This document shows, in pieces, positions 1-8,726 of a stretch of DNA of 64,000 nt. Source of the DNA: Hyphobacterium marinum (GTDB lineage: Bacteria > Pseudomonadota > Alphaproteobacteria > Caulobacterales > Maricaulaceae); the NCBI RefSeq assembly GCF_036330325.1, contig NZ_JAZDRO010000002.1, positions 186,001-250,000 of the forward strand, given 5' to 3'. Within the stretch, counting starts at the first letter, position 1, and each line of letters opens with the position of its first letter. A program made the position numbers and the translations under genes. Under the pieces are notes generated by a model that was not told where the DNA came from, ran no database searches, and saw only the letters and a list, made by a program, of their open reading frames with translations.

Positions 1-1977
1 CGTACAGAAATCCCGGCCTTCGACTATCCGGGCATGGCCAGTGTCATCGACGCGGAAACCATCGAACTGACTGATCCCTCGACGCTCGACGAGCTGCTCC
101 GGGAAGTGCCCGGCGTCGAGGTCTCTGGCGGACCGCGCCGCACCGGTCAGACCATCACGCTGCGCGGTCAGTCGCGCGAGAACGTGACCATCCTGCTTGA
201 TGGTGCGCGGCAGAATTTCAATTCCGCGCATGACGGCGTCGCCTTCGTTGACCCGGCTCTGATCGTCGGCGTCGACGTGGTTCGCGGCCCGGCATCAGCC
301 CTTTACGGCTCGGGTGCGTCGGGCGGTGTCATCGCCCTGCGGACGGCCAATGCCGACGATCTCCTGTCCGACGACGCTTCGGGTGGCCTGCGCGCCACGC
401 TCGGCGGACGCAGTGTTGACGGCGAAATCCGTGCCGGCCTGACCGTGTTCGGGCGTTCCGGTGCCCTGCAGGGCCTGGCGCACCTGTCATCCCGCGAGTC
501 TGGCGATATCCGCCTTGGGTCCGGCAATGACCTGCCGGCTGATGACTCCTCGCTCTCCGGCCTGTTCAAGGTCGGTGCCGAGCTGTCGCCCGGCGTCACC
601 GGCGAAGTGTCGTGGCAGACCATTCGCGCCGATGCGACCGAGCCGAACAATGGCCAGGGTAATGCTGGCGTTGGTGGCCTCAACCCGCTGGTGAACAAGG
701 ACATCACCAGCGACACGGTTCAGCTTCGGGCCCAGATTGCGCCGGCGAGCTCGCGTTGGCTTGATCTCGATATCACTCTCTTCAACACGCAATCGGGCGT
801 CGAAGAGACCGAGACTGTCGGCGGCCGCATCGTCGACCGCCAGCTCGACAGCTGGGGCGTGCGGGCCGATCAGCGCTTTGAGTTTGCGCTCGGCGCGATG
901 GATGCCGGCCTAACCGTCGGCGGTGAGATGTATGAAGACGAGCAGACCGGCTTTGACAGCGCGGCCGCGGGCGGTGTGCGCGGCGGTGTACCCAATGCGT
1001 CCACCAGCTTCCAGGGCGTATTCGCCCAGCTGGAGCTCACCGGAGCCGCTCCTTTCGGCCTGCCGGGCGAGTTCGTGCTTCTGCCGGGGGTCCGTTTCGA
1101 CAATTACGAAAGCGAGACGACCGGTATCGCGTCGAACGAGGATTCCCAGACGTCCGGCCGTTTTGGCGTCAGCTATGCGCCGAACGACACTTTCCTGCTC
1201 TTCACCAACTGGGCGCAGGCTTTCCGCGCTCCCTCAGTCAACGAGATCTATCTGGACGGCACGCACTTCTCGCTGCCGCACCCGATCCTGGGTGCCCCGG
1301 TCTTTATTACCAACGAATTCATCGCCAATCCGAACCTTCGCCCGGAGAACACCGAGACGATCGAAGCCGGCTTTGGTCTGAATTTCCGGGACATGGCCCG
1401 TGATGGCGACAGGCTGGAAATCAAGGCCTCGGTTTTCGAGACCCAGGCCGAAGATCTGATCAACCTCTTCGTCAACTTCGCCTTTGATCCGACCTGTTTC
1501 GCACCGCCGACCTTCCTGCCTTGTTCGGCCGGAACCACGAACAGCGCGAACGTCGCCGACGCCACGCTGCAAGGATTTGAAATCCTGGCCGATTACCGGT
1601 CCGGCCCCTTCTCTTTGTCGGCTTCGCTGTCGGAAACCGATGGCTCGGATGACGCGACGGGTGCGCCGGTCGGTGCCCTGACGCCGCTGCGCCTCTTCGT
1701 GGACGCACGGTGGCGGATGGACGCCCAACGCCTGACGCTGGGTGCTCGTGGTGAATTCGCCGGAGAGTTCGACAAGACTGCCACACCGGCCCAGGAGCGT
1801 GACGGCTATACGGTCGTCGATCTCTATGCCAGCTGGCGTCCGATCGCGGATCGCGGCCTGACCCTGAATGCCGCTGTCAATAATATCTTCGACGAGGACT
1901 ATGAACGCGTCTTCGCTGGCGTCAGCGAAGCCGGCCGTGGCGTCCGGGCCGACATTACCTGGTCCACCGAGTGGTAA
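1..1977 (+). CDS. TonB-dependent outer-membrane receptor, 5' end missing
   Basis: The reading frame is open from the first base of the window, so the signal peptide and TonB box lie upstream and the gene is partial. What remains is an N-terminal plug (LRGQ, LLDGARQNF, VVRGPASALYGSGASGG) followed by a 22-strand-type beta-barrel that ends in a C-terminal aromatic residue (STEW). The barrel carries an AFRAPSVNEIY stretch and an NPNLRPENTETIEAG stretch, which match the FRAP/NPNL boxes of haem and haemoglobin receptors. The role would be energy-coupled uptake of haem or another iron ligand across the outer membrane. Substrate is inferred from motifs only; a siderophore receptor is the main alternative. 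Confidence 0.9.
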   Translation, partial: RTEIPAFDYPGMASVIDAETIELTDPSTLDELLREVPGVEVSGGPRRTGQTITLRGQSRENVTILLDGARQNFNSAHDGVAFVDPALIVGVDVVRGPASALYGSGASGGVIALRTANADDLLSDDASGGLRATLGGRSVDGEIRAGLTVFGRSGALQGLAHLSSRESGDIRLGSGNDLPADDSSLSGLFKVGAELSPGVTGEVSWQTIRADATEPNNGQGNAGVGGLNPLVNKDITSDTVQLRAQIAPASSRWLDLDITLFNTQSGVEETETVGGRIVDRQLDSWGVRADQRFEFALGAMDAGLTVGGEMYEDEQTGFDSAAAGGVRGGVPNASTSFQGVFAQLELTGAAPFGLPGEFVLLPGVRFDNYESETTGIASNEDSQTSGRFGVSYAPNDTFLLFTNWAQAFRAPSVNEIYLDGTHFSLPHPILGAPVFITNEFIANPNLRPENTETIEAGFGLNFRDMARDGDRLEIKASVFETQAEDLINLFVNFAFDPTCFAPPTFLPCSAGTTNSANVADATLQGFEILADYRSGPFSLSASLSETDGSDDATGAPVGALTPLRLFVDARWRMDAQRLTLGARGEFAGEFDKTATPAQERDGYTVVDLYASWRPIADRGLTLNAAVNNIFDEDYERVFAGVSEAGRGVRADITWSTEW

Positions 1978-2053
1978 TGCAGTTCTGATGCATCCGGAAA
2001 CGGGGCATGAGGCATCCTGACGGTCTCGATCAAGACCACAACAGGATTGCTTC

Positions 2054-2530
2054 ATGCCCCTTTTCATGTCTGCTGTTGCCAGTGCCCTGGCACTCTCGAC
2101 CCCCGCGTCGATCACGATTGATCCCCTGCCCTTCGGTCAGGATGTCGAGCCGAGCGCCGGCTTTATCGCCGAGCATTGCACCGCGTCCGAGGTCCGTGAG
2201 CTGGACCCGGCGACCATGCCGCTGGCCACGACCAGCTATCGCCAGGTCGACTGTGAGGGCTTTGACTATTTTGGTGGGGAACGCCGTGCGGAATTCGTCT
2301 ACGCCGACGGGGCGCTGACCCATGTCTGGGTTCTGGTCGAGGCGGACGAACTCGATGCCCTTCAACGCGAATTCGAGACGGCCTACGGTTCACCCGATCA
2401 CGACACGGCGGACTTCGCGGCGTTTAACGCCCGCAATACCGCGATCCGCCGCGACGTCCCCGAAGCGCTCTACTACAGCGACGCTGCCGCACCGCTGTTC
2501 CAGCAGTGGTTTGCGTCTACGGCGCAGTAA
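2054..2530 (+). CDS. Small secreted hypothetical protein
   Basis: I do not recognise the family. The 158-residue product opens with a short hydrophobic stretch (MPLFMSAVASALALSTPAS) that looks like a signal peptide, and has two cysteines near residues 43 and 66 that could form a disulfide in the periplasm. It follows the TonB-dependent receptor by 76 bp on the same strand, so it may be co-transcribed with it. An internal ATG four codons downstream is an equally good start. It converges with fliJ, leaving only 9 bp between the two stop codons. Confidence 0.6.
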   Translation: MPLFMSAVASALALSTPASITIDPLPFGQDVEPSAGFIAEHCTASEVRELDPATMPLATTSYRQVDCEGFDYFGGERRAEFVYADGALTHVWVLVEADELDALQREFETAYGSPDHDTADFAAFNARNTAIRRDVPEALYYSDAAAPLFQQWFASTAQ

Positions 2531-2539
2531 TTCCGGACG

Positions 2540-2956
2540 TCAGTGCGCGGTCAGCGCCCGCTGTTGGGCGATCTCGTCGAGCTCGGCCTGTTCAGACGCG
2601 CGCAGCGCGTCCTCGACACGGGCGAGCCGGCGTTCTTCCAGGATCTCGTATTTCTTCAATTCCTGGAACGCCGTTTCGAGCCGGCCACGAATGCCTTCGG
2701 CCTGGGCGTCGACTTCGTCGAGTGACAGGCGGATATTTTCCTTCCGCTTGATCACCGCCTGAGCGTAGGACCCATAAGCCAGGAAGCCGTCCTTCGACTT
2801 CGTGGCCTCGGCCTGCTCTTCGGGAACCGAGGCTTCGAGGCGCTCGATCTGCCGGTTCAGGGCGGACCGGGCACGGTCGATTTCGGCCAGCTGTTTCTGC
2901 AATTCTTCAACCTTGAACCGGGCCAGCCGGATCAGAGGCGCGTGGGAACGCGTCAT
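2540..2956 (-). CDS. fliJ: Flagellar export protein FliJ-like
   Basis: A 138-residue, highly charged protein, almost entirely predicted alpha-helical coiled coil (KVEELQKQLAEIDRARSALN near the N terminus), the size and character of FliJ. FliJ is the cytoplasmic stalk of the flagellar type III export ATPase and shuttles export chaperones. The start codon overlaps the stop of fliI by 4 bp, which indicates translational coupling and is the best evidence for identity, because FliJ sequences diverge strongly. The motif-poor sequence means the call rests on position plus coiled-coil composition. Confidence 0.8.
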   Translation of the reverse strand: MTRSHAPLIRLARFKVEELQKQLAEIDRARSALNRQIERLEASVPEEQAEATKSKDGFLAYGSYAQAVIKRKENIRLSLDEVDAQAEGIRGRLETAFQELKKYEILEERRLARVEDALRASEQAELDEIAQQRALTAH

Positions 2957-4296
2957 GACAAGTCTCCATCACCACCCAAAATCTCCCGCAGGGCCGCGAA
3001 ACTGCCGGAGATGTCCGACGCCTCGTCTTTTCCCTGCGCGAGGAAAGCCTCCAACGGTTCGTTGAGGGCTATGGCCCGGTCTGTCGCCGGGTTCGATCCG
3101 CTGGCGTAGGCCCCCAGACGGATCAATTCTTCCATATCGGCATAAGCCGAGAGCGACTGGCGCGCTTCGCGCACGATCGCTTCTTCATCATTGTCATAGA
3201 CTTCCGGCGCGGTCCGGCTGATGGATCGCAGCACGTCAATCGCCGGAAAGCGTCCGCGCTCGGCAATGGCGCGGCTCATCACCACGTGACCGTCGAGAAT
3301 CCCGCGCACGGCGTCGGCAATCGGCTCGTTGTGATCATCCCCGTCGACGAGGACGGTGAAGAGACCAGTAATCGTGCCCTGTTTGCCGCCATCGGTGCGG
3401 GCGGGTCCCGGACCGGCGCGTTCCAGCAGGCGCGGCAGCTCGGCAAAGACGGACGGCGTATAGCCGCGCGTGGTCGGCGGTTCACCGGCGGCGAGGCCAA
3501 TCTCGCGCTGGGCGAGCGCCACGCGCGTGACGGAGTCCATCAGGCAAAGCACGTCCTTGCCCTGGTCGCGGAAATATTCGGCGACGGTCAGCGTCAGCTG
3601 AGCCGCCTGACGGCGTGCCAGGGCCGGTGCATCGGAGGTCTCGGTAATGACGACGGAACGGCGGCGGCCTTCCTCGCCCAGGACATCCTCGACGAATTCG
3701 CGTGCTTCACGGCCCCGCTCACCCACCAGGCCGATGACGATGACGTCAGCATCGGAGCCGCGCGCCAGCATCGACATCAGCACTGATTTGCCGACGCCGG
3801 AGCCGGCAAAGACGCCGAGACGCTGGCCGCGGCGCATCGGCGCAAAGACATTGAGCGCCCGGACCCCGAGATCGAGGCGTGTCCCGAGGCGGGCGCGGCC
3901 ATGGGCGCAGGGCGGCTGGCCCTTGATCGGATAGGCAATCCGGCCCTCAGGCAGAGGGCCTTGCCCGTCGCGCGGTTCGCAGAAGGCGTCGATGACCCGG
4001 CCGAGCCAGGCTTCGCTGGGGCGCGCGGTCGCCATCGCCGTGTCGAGACGCGCCTCCGCGCCGGGGCGTACACCTTCCAGCGGGCCGAACGGCATCATCA
4101 GGGCGGAGCGCCCCTTGAAGCCGACAATTTCGCAGGAGGCCATACCGGTTGCGGTTGCAACACTCGCGCGGGCACCGAGCGCGAAGCCGTCGCTGGGGCC
4201 TTCGGCCTCGAGCAAAAGCCCGTTGACCGCCGTCACGCGTCCTGACAGGACACGGGGGTCAAGCTCTTCCACACGACTGATCAGGCCCTTGAGCAT
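2953..4296 (-). CDS. fliI: Flagellum-specific export ATPase FliI
   Basis: FliI is the hexameric ATPase of the flagellar type III secretion apparatus, related to the F1 beta subunit. The 447-residue product has Walker A AGSGVGKS at residues 164-171, the Walker B aspartate at 254 in CLMDSVTRVA, and the family segment GEPPTTRGYTPSVFAELPRL. Length matches the family (about 440). The ATG at 4296 is preceded by GGAGC about ten bases upstream. It heads a two-gene unit with fliJ. In related dimorphic bacteria these genes are in the CtrA-dependent early flagellar class; a clear CtrA box is not visible here. Confidence 0.95.
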   Translation of the reverse strand: MLKGLISRVEELDPRVLSGRVTAVNGLLLEAEGPSDGFALGARASVATATGMASCEIVGFKGRSALMMPFGPLEGVRPGAEARLDTAMATARPSEAWLGRVIDAFCEPRDGQGPLPEGRIAYPIKGQPPCAHGRARLGTRLDLGVRALNVFAPMRRGQRLGVFAGSGVGKSVLMSMLARGSDADVIVIGLVGERGREAREFVEDVLGEEGRRRSVVITETSDAPALARRQAAQLTLTVAEYFRDQGKDVLCLMDSVTRVALAQREIGLAAGEPPTTRGYTPSVFAELPRLLERAGPGPARTDGGKQGTITGLFTVLVDGDDHNEPIADAVRGILDGHVVMSRAIAERGRFPAIDVLRSISRTAPEVYDNDEEAIVREARQSLSAYADMEELIRLGAYASGSNPATDRAIALNEPLEAFLAQGKDEASDISGSFAALREILGGDGDLS

Positions 4297-4507
4297 GAAT
4301 TCGAGCGCTCCGTAGTCCGGTCAAATTCTTCGACCGGTTGAACGCTGGTTTTACGCGAACGCGGTTAGGGTCCGGTAAACGGCAGTGCGAAACGACGGAT
4401 CACGGGCAACGGTCAGAAGAATCGGCACCCGCAGGATCGAGGCCTGTTTTGGCCCTCAAGTCTTTCCACGCCGGCGACCTGGATCGGCAACACGCCCGTC
4501 CCCTGTA

Positions 4508-6259
4508 CTAGCGGACACACTGGCCCTCGGCATCGTCGAAGGCGACGCCGCTGCGGGTCAGGATGCTGACACTCGCATTCCGCGTGGACGCGGTTTGCTC
4601 GTTTTCCTGAACGCCTGTCAGCATGAGCGTTGCGCAATCTATAACCGATGCCCCGCTTTCGGGGTCAGAATACCGTGACGGCACCAGAATTCCGATTGCG
4701 TCGCCATCAGCAATAGCCTGGCTGCTGTCGGGATTGCCGGGAGACGGCCCACCCGGGCGACCGCCAGAAAAAATAATCAAAGCGCCCATGATGGCGTCGG
4801 CGACATTGGTAGCCGGGTCACCGTACAGCTTTGTCAGCTCACCCATTTCCGCTTCCGATGTACCTTCGCGCCAGGCAATTTCCTCTTCAAGCTCGAGCCC
4901 GTTGATCGACGGATCGATATCGTAAATTTCAGCCAAAGCCTCGGGCGTAAACAGTCTGGGTTGACGCGGTTGGGCCGGGGCGCCGGCACACCTCAAACGT
5001 CCCTTTACTTCAAAATCGTTGGAAAAACCCGGATTGGCATTCCAGCTGATGACCAGGCTGCCATCCGCGCGGGTCTGAACGTTCACGTTCGCAACATCGT
5101 CATCCGTCTGAGCCGACCCTGGCCCCATACCGAAGACAGTCATTTGGGTGTCACCCGAATTGCCATCCGGCAATGCCAGCCGAAACGGCGTCAGGTCTTC
5201 GAACCGTGAATCGAACTGGTTTTGCGATTGGCGGAAATACCCGAGACCGGACAGATTTCCGTCCGGGTTGATCCGCTCGTCGAAAACAATGATCCCGTCC
5301 TCGCGGCTGAAAGATCCGCCTGCATCGGCAACCTGATCGTAGTTGCATTGCTGGACCGGCGTGGGGCCGGTCCCGGTCTGCCGTTCAACATCCATCGCTA
5401 CGCCTGACCGGCCGAATAGCGTGATCAGCGGGGTATAGAAGTCGACTTCGTCGTCGGTAGCCCCGACATCCATGCGCAATTCATCAGGATAGAAGGGGAC
5501 ACCAAGCTCGACCGGTACACGGGCGCGAACGGCAAATGTGCGGATTTCATTTTCGCGCCAGAGCGCGATCTGGGCAAAACGGGCTTCGACTGCATTGCAG
5601 ACCCCATCGGCATCTGTTTCGCAAATCGTCGGCGCAATGCCGTCATTCAGAGTGGAAAAACCGCTAAGGCCTGGCAGAATCCGGACATTCGTGGCGTCTT
5701 CTCCGATATTGACCGCCGCCACAGTCATCAAGGCAGCGTGCGGACCGGTCTCGCCAACCCTCGCTACCCCGTCCTGCGACAGCGTATCCGTTATCATGAT
5801 GATGTCCGGCGGATTGCCGGGCGCGATCATGACATTGAAATCATTGACGAGCGGAATACGCGGGAGGTCCAGCGGCACATTATCCGGATCGGTGCAGAAA
5901 AGCGGGATAATGATCTCTCCGGCATAGGCGCGATTTGTACTCAATGAGACAACAAAATCCTGGTCCGCCCCGGCAGGGATTGCCACCGGCTGGTTGAAAC
6001 TCGCGCCGGTATCGGTGCCGTCAAACGTATAAAAGCGCGCCTGGCCCGAGACACCGCCAGGCCGAACGAACAAACCGCCAAAGCGGGGCTGGCAAGTCAT
6101 CTCGACATCGGACCCATTCGCAATTGTCGCGAAGAAAGTCAGATCTTCGTTCGGTGCCCCCGTGCGGACATTGGGAAGGATCGACCAGTTGACGGCACTT
6201 TGCGCGTTTGCGGCGCAGGCCGTTAACACTGCCACGAGAATTCCGAGGCCAATCCGCAT
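4508..6259 (-). CDS. Large secreted hypothetical protein
   Basis: A 583-residue protein starting at the ATG that has a clear AGGAGG eight bases upstream; a 13-codon longer frame exists but lacks such a site. Residues 1-20 are a signal peptide ending ANA-QS. The rest is rich in Gly, Thr, Asp and hydrophobic beta-type segments, with NEDLTFFATIANGSDV resembling immunoglobulin-like or DUF11-type beta-sandwich repeats, and several cysteines. I cannot name a family. A periplasmic, surface or secreted structural protein is likely. It is divergent from ctrA, and the two share the 240-bp intergenic region with clustered GANTC sites. Confidence 0.65.
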   Translation of the reverse strand: MRIGLGILVAVLTACAANAQSAVNWSILPNVRTGAPNEDLTFFATIANGSDVEMTCQPRFGGLFVRPGGVSGQARFYTFDGTDTGASFNQPVAIPAGADQDFVVSLSTNRAYAGEIIIPLFCTDPDNVPLDLPRIPLVNDFNVMIAPGNPPDIIMITDTLSQDGVARVGETGPHAALMTVAAVNIGEDATNVRILPGLSGFSTLNDGIAPTICETDADGVCNAVEARFAQIALWRENEIRTFAVRARVPVELGVPFYPDELRMDVGATDDEVDFYTPLITLFGRSGVAMDVERQTGTGPTPVQQCNYDQVADAGGSFSREDGIIVFDERINPDGNLSGLGYFRQSQNQFDSRFEDLTPFRLALPDGNSGDTQMTVFGMGPGSAQTDDDVANVNVQTRADGSLVISWNANPGFSNDFEVKGRLRCAGAPAQPRQPRLFTPEALAEIYDIDPSINGLELEEEIAWREGTSEAEMGELTKLYGDPATNVADAIMGALIIFSGGRPGGPSPGNPDSSQAIADGDAIGILVPSRYSDPESGASVIDCATLMLTGVQENEQTASTRNASVSILTRSGVAFDDAEGQCVR

Positions 6260-6310
6260 GAAACCATCCTCCTGAATTCCAGCAATCTTAGCGCGCAAAC
6301 GCCAATTTGC

Positions 6311-6461
6311 GAGTCAGGGCAGGCCAATCGGAACGAATCCGCAAAAAACCGGACTCATTGATTCCTGAAAGGAGTCAATCGGCGGTTAACTTTCATTAAC
6401 GGTTTTCCCCTTACCTTCAATCAAGGTTAACCATGGGACGGCACGGCGGATCAGGTGATTC
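6311..6461. promoter_or_regulatory. ctrA upstream region: six GANTC methylation sites
   Basis: GANTC sites lie at 6311-6315 (GAGTC), 6335-6339 (GAATC), 6352-6356 (GACTC), 6360-6364 (GATTC), 6372-6376 (GAGTC) and 6457-6461 (GATTC). About 0.5 would be expected by chance in 151 bp at 65% GC. GANTC is the target of CcrM, and the Caulobacter ctrA P1 promoter is known to be controlled by methylation of such a site together with GcrA. The same region is the promoter area of the divergent secreted-protein gene. Sites are seen directly; the regulatory role is inferred. Confidence 0.7.
6386..6434 (+). promoter_or_regulatory. Candidate CtrA boxes in the ctrA promoter
   Basis: TTAA at 6386-6389 is followed six bases later by TTAAC at 6396-6400, one base shorter than the TTAA-N7-TTAA consensus for CtrA. 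A second element, TTAACCAT, is at 6427-6434. ctrA autoregulation through such boxes is established in Caulobacter. The N6 spacing and the single half-site make this a candidate rather than a firm site. Confidence 0.5.
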
Positions 6462-6496
6462 GCGAAGGGCCGGCAAGCAGGGCGGAGGCTTATTCC

Positions 6497-7198
6497 ATGC
6501 GGGTTTTGCTGATCGAGGATGATCGCGCGACGGCGCAATCGATCGAACTGATGCTGAAGTCCGAAGGCTTCAACATCTACACAACCGATCTCGGCGAAGA
6601 GGGCGTCGATCTCGGCAAACTCTATGACTACGACATCATCTTGCTGGATCTGAACCTGCCGGACATGCCCGGCTTCGACGTCCTGAAGACGCTGCGCGTG
6701 GCCAAGGTGGAAACGCCGATCCTGATCCTCACCGGCAATGCCGACGTGGACAACAAGGTTCGCGGCCTCGGCTACGGTGCCGACGACTACATGACCAAGC
6801 CCTTCCACAAGGACGAGATGGTCGCGCGTATCCACGCCATCATCCGCCGCTCGAAGGGCCACGCCCAGTCGATCATCAAGACCGGCGACATCGCGGTCAA
6901 TCTCGACGCCAAGACGGTCGAGGTCGATGGCCAGCGCGTGCATCTGACCGGCAAGGAATACCAGATGCTGGAACTGCTTTCCCTGCGCAAGGGCACGACC
7001 CTGACCAAGGAAATGTTCCTCAACCACCTCTATGGCGGCATGGACGAGCCGGAATTGAAGATTATCGACGTCTTCATCTGCAAGCTCCGCAAGAAGCTCG
7101 CCGCGGCCACCGAAGGCCAGCACCATATCGAAACCGTCTGGGGCCGGGGCTATGTCCTGCGCGACCCGGCGGAAGGCAAGGCGGCCAGCGCGGCCTGA
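6497..7198 (+). CDS. ctrA: Cell cycle response regulator CtrA
   Basis: CtrA is the master transcription factor of the alphaproteobacterial cell cycle, an OmpR-type regulator phosphorylated through CckA and ChpT. The 233-residue product starts MRVLLIEDD, has the phospho-acceptor Asp51 in IILLDLNLPDMPGF, Lys in the switch motif MTKPFHKDEM, and a C-terminal winged helix (LTGKEYQMLELL, CKLRKKL). It ends in SAA, like the C-terminal degron read by ClpXP in Caulobacter. An upstream in-frame start exists at 6455, but the ATG at 6497 has GGCGGAGGC before it and gives the normal N terminus. A strong terminator follows. Confidence 0.97.
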   Translation: MRVLLIEDDRATAQSIELMLKSEGFNIYTTDLGEEGVDLGKLYDYDIILLDLNLPDMPGFDVLKTLRVAKVETPILILTGNADVDNKVRGLGYGADDYMTKPFHKDEMVARIHAIIRRSKGHAQSIIKTGDIAVNLDAKTVEVDGQRVHLTGKEYQMLELLSLRKGTTLTKEMFLNHLYGGMDEPELKIIDVFICKLRKKLAAATEGQHHIETVWGRGYVLRDPAEGKAASAA

Positions 7199-7227
7199 TC
7201 GGCGCTCACCCGCTTTCAGAGACGAGG

Positions 7228-7259
7228 AAAAGCCCGGGCCGTCCCCGGGCTTTTTCTTT
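7228..7259 (+). terminator. Rho-independent terminator of ctrA
   Basis: An inverted repeat AGCCCGGG/CCCGGGCT with a short loop is followed by TTTTTCTTT, 30 bp after the ctrA stop codon. It is the best-formed terminator in the window and isolates ctrA from the oppositely oriented cheR. Confidence 0.85.
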
Positions 7260-7353
7260 GACGGTTAAAGACTGCTCAGACCATCGCGCCAGGCGGCAAA
7301 CGCGAAAAGACGAATGGCACCGCTAGCGGCGCGCGGCGGCGGCCGCTGCAGCG

Positions 7354-8190
7354 TCAGGCGGCCTGTGCGATGTCACCTGCGGCTTTTTCGTATAGGCCCC
7401 GCTTGCCCCGGACCGAGCGAAACATGTCGACCGCGCCGGCGGCGGTCTCTCCCTCACCCAGAATGAGATAGCCGTCATCGGCCAGGTGGCGGCCGAGGCG
7501 GGTCAGGACGGTCTTGCGGGCGTCAGGCGTCATTGCGGAAATGACATTGCGGCACAGGATCATGTCGAACATGCCAAGCGCCGCGCTGGCATCGAGCAGA
7601 TTGTGCTGCTGGAAGTCGACGCGGCGGCGAATGCCCGCCGAGATCCGCCAGTCCTTTCCGCTCTGTTCGAAATGATGGATCAGACGCTGGATCGAGAGCC
7701 CGCGCTGGACGTCAAACTGGGAGAAGGCCCCGGCCCGGCCGCGATCTATGGCCCGGGCGCAGAAATCGGTGGCGACGATCTCGACGGCGATGTCGCCCAG
7801 GCGCTCGGCCTCTTCTTCCAGGATCATGGCCAGTGAATAGGCTTCCTGGCCATTACCGGCCCCGGCGCACCAGATGCGGATCTTGCGCTCGGTTCCTCGG
7901 GCACGCGCCAGTACGGGCAGTATGTCCTGGCGGAAACTGTCGAAGGGTTTGCGGTCGCGGAAGAACCAGCTCTCGCGGCAGGCGAGGGATTCCACGGCGG
8001 CCTTGGCCAGTCGCGGATCGGCGTCGCGGCGGATTGACCCGAGCATGGCGGAAATGGTTTCGAAGCCTTCGGCCCGGGCCAATGGCGCGAGCCGGTGCTC
8101 GACCAGGCAGGCCTGGTTGGGACGGATAGCGAGGCCGGCAATGCGATGGGCCTCGGCGGCAACGTATTTCATGTCCTCAGGCGTCATCAT
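7354..8190 (-). CDS. cheR: CheR-type chemotaxis protein methyltransferase
   Basis: CheR uses S-adenosylmethionine to methylate glutamates on chemoreceptors. The 278-residue product has the N-terminal helical domain, the catalytic-region motif CRESWFFRDRKPFD, a SAM-binding stretch IWCAGAGNGQEAYSLAM and the domain-ending MILCRNV. A longer frame extends upstream through cheY, but the tandem ATGATG at 8190, 20 bp after the cheY stop, gives a start of normal length. The usual SAM motif has Gly-Glu-Glu where this protein has Gly-Gln-Glu. Co-transcribed with cheY. Confidence 0.9.
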   Translation of the reverse strand: MMTPEDMKYVAAEAHRIAGLAIRPNQACLVEHRLAPLARAEGFETISAMLGSIRRDADPRLAKAAVESLACRESWFFRDRKPFDSFRQDILPVLARARGTERKIRIWCAGAGNGQEAYSLAMILEEEAERLGDIAVEIVATDFCARAIDRGRAGAFSQFDVQRGLSIQRLIHHFEQSGKDWRISAGIRRRVDFQQHNLLDASAALGMFDMILCRNVISAMTPDARKTVLTRLGRHLADDGYLILGEGETAAGAVDMFRSVRGKRGLYEKAAGDIAQAA

Positions 8191-8210
8191 GGCCGCAGGG
8201 CCCTCCGGTA

Positions 8211-8579
8211 TCAGGCGATCAGGCCCACTTCCTCGAACTTCGACTGGATGATCTCGCTGTCGAACGGCTTCATGATGTACTCGTCCGCGCCGGCGCGCAG
8301 CGCCTCGGTGATGCGGCCCATATCGTTCTCGGTGGTACAGAAGACGACGACCGGCTGATCGCCGGACGGTTCGCTCCGCAAGGCCTGCATGAAGTCGAGC
8401 CCGTTCATGACCGGCATGTTCCAGTCGAGCAGGATGGCGTCGGGCATTGAAAGGCGGCACTTGTCGAGCGCACTCGCCCCGTCGGCCGCCTCGTCGCATT
8501 CGAACTGAAGGTCTTCGAGGATGCGTCTCGCGACTTTCCGGATCACCCGGGAATCGTCCACCACGAGGCAGGTCTTCAT
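8211..8579 (-). CDS. CheY-like single-domain response regulator
   Basis: A stand-alone receiver domain of 122 residues: acidic pocket Asp8/Asp9, phospho-acceptor Asp52 (ILLDWNMPVMNG), switch Thr82/83 and Lys104 (IMKPFDSE). With no output domain it should act by binding a target such as the flagellar switch or a kinase. The ATG at 8579 has AGGGGAG seven bases upstream; an in-frame GTG six codons earlier is less likely. It is first in a two-gene unit with cheR and sits between ctrA and chpT, so a role in the CtrA network (DivK- or Cle-like) is as possible as classical chemotaxis. Confidence 0.88.
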   Translation of the reverse strand: MKTCLVVDDSRVIRKVARRILEDLQFECDEAADGASALDKCRLSMPDAILLDWNMPVMNGLDFMQALRSEPSGDQPVVVFCTTENDMGRITEALRAGADEYIMKPFDSEIIQSKFEEVGLIA

Positions 8580-8726
8580 GCCGTCACTCCCCTTCACGCC
8601 GGGCCTGGCGCGTCGGGGAGGAAGACTGGAACGGGTTTGGTTAACGCCGGGTTTTGAAACCAGGATTTAGCTGGTTTAAGACTGACCTGCTGTGCGATGC
8701 CGGATCGGCAATTGATGGAGGCCATG

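Noticed and set aside
4330..4375. Possible CtrA box before fliI
   Set aside because: The best match (CTAAC ... GTAAA) has wrong spacing and several mismatches.
8190..8499. N-terminal extension of cheR through the cheY gene
   Set aside because: The extension is an alternate-frame reading of cheY; the ATGATG at 8190 gives a family-length CheR.
8640..8645. Single TTAAC half-site upstream of cheY
   Set aside because: No second half at N7 spacing; a lone pentamer is common.
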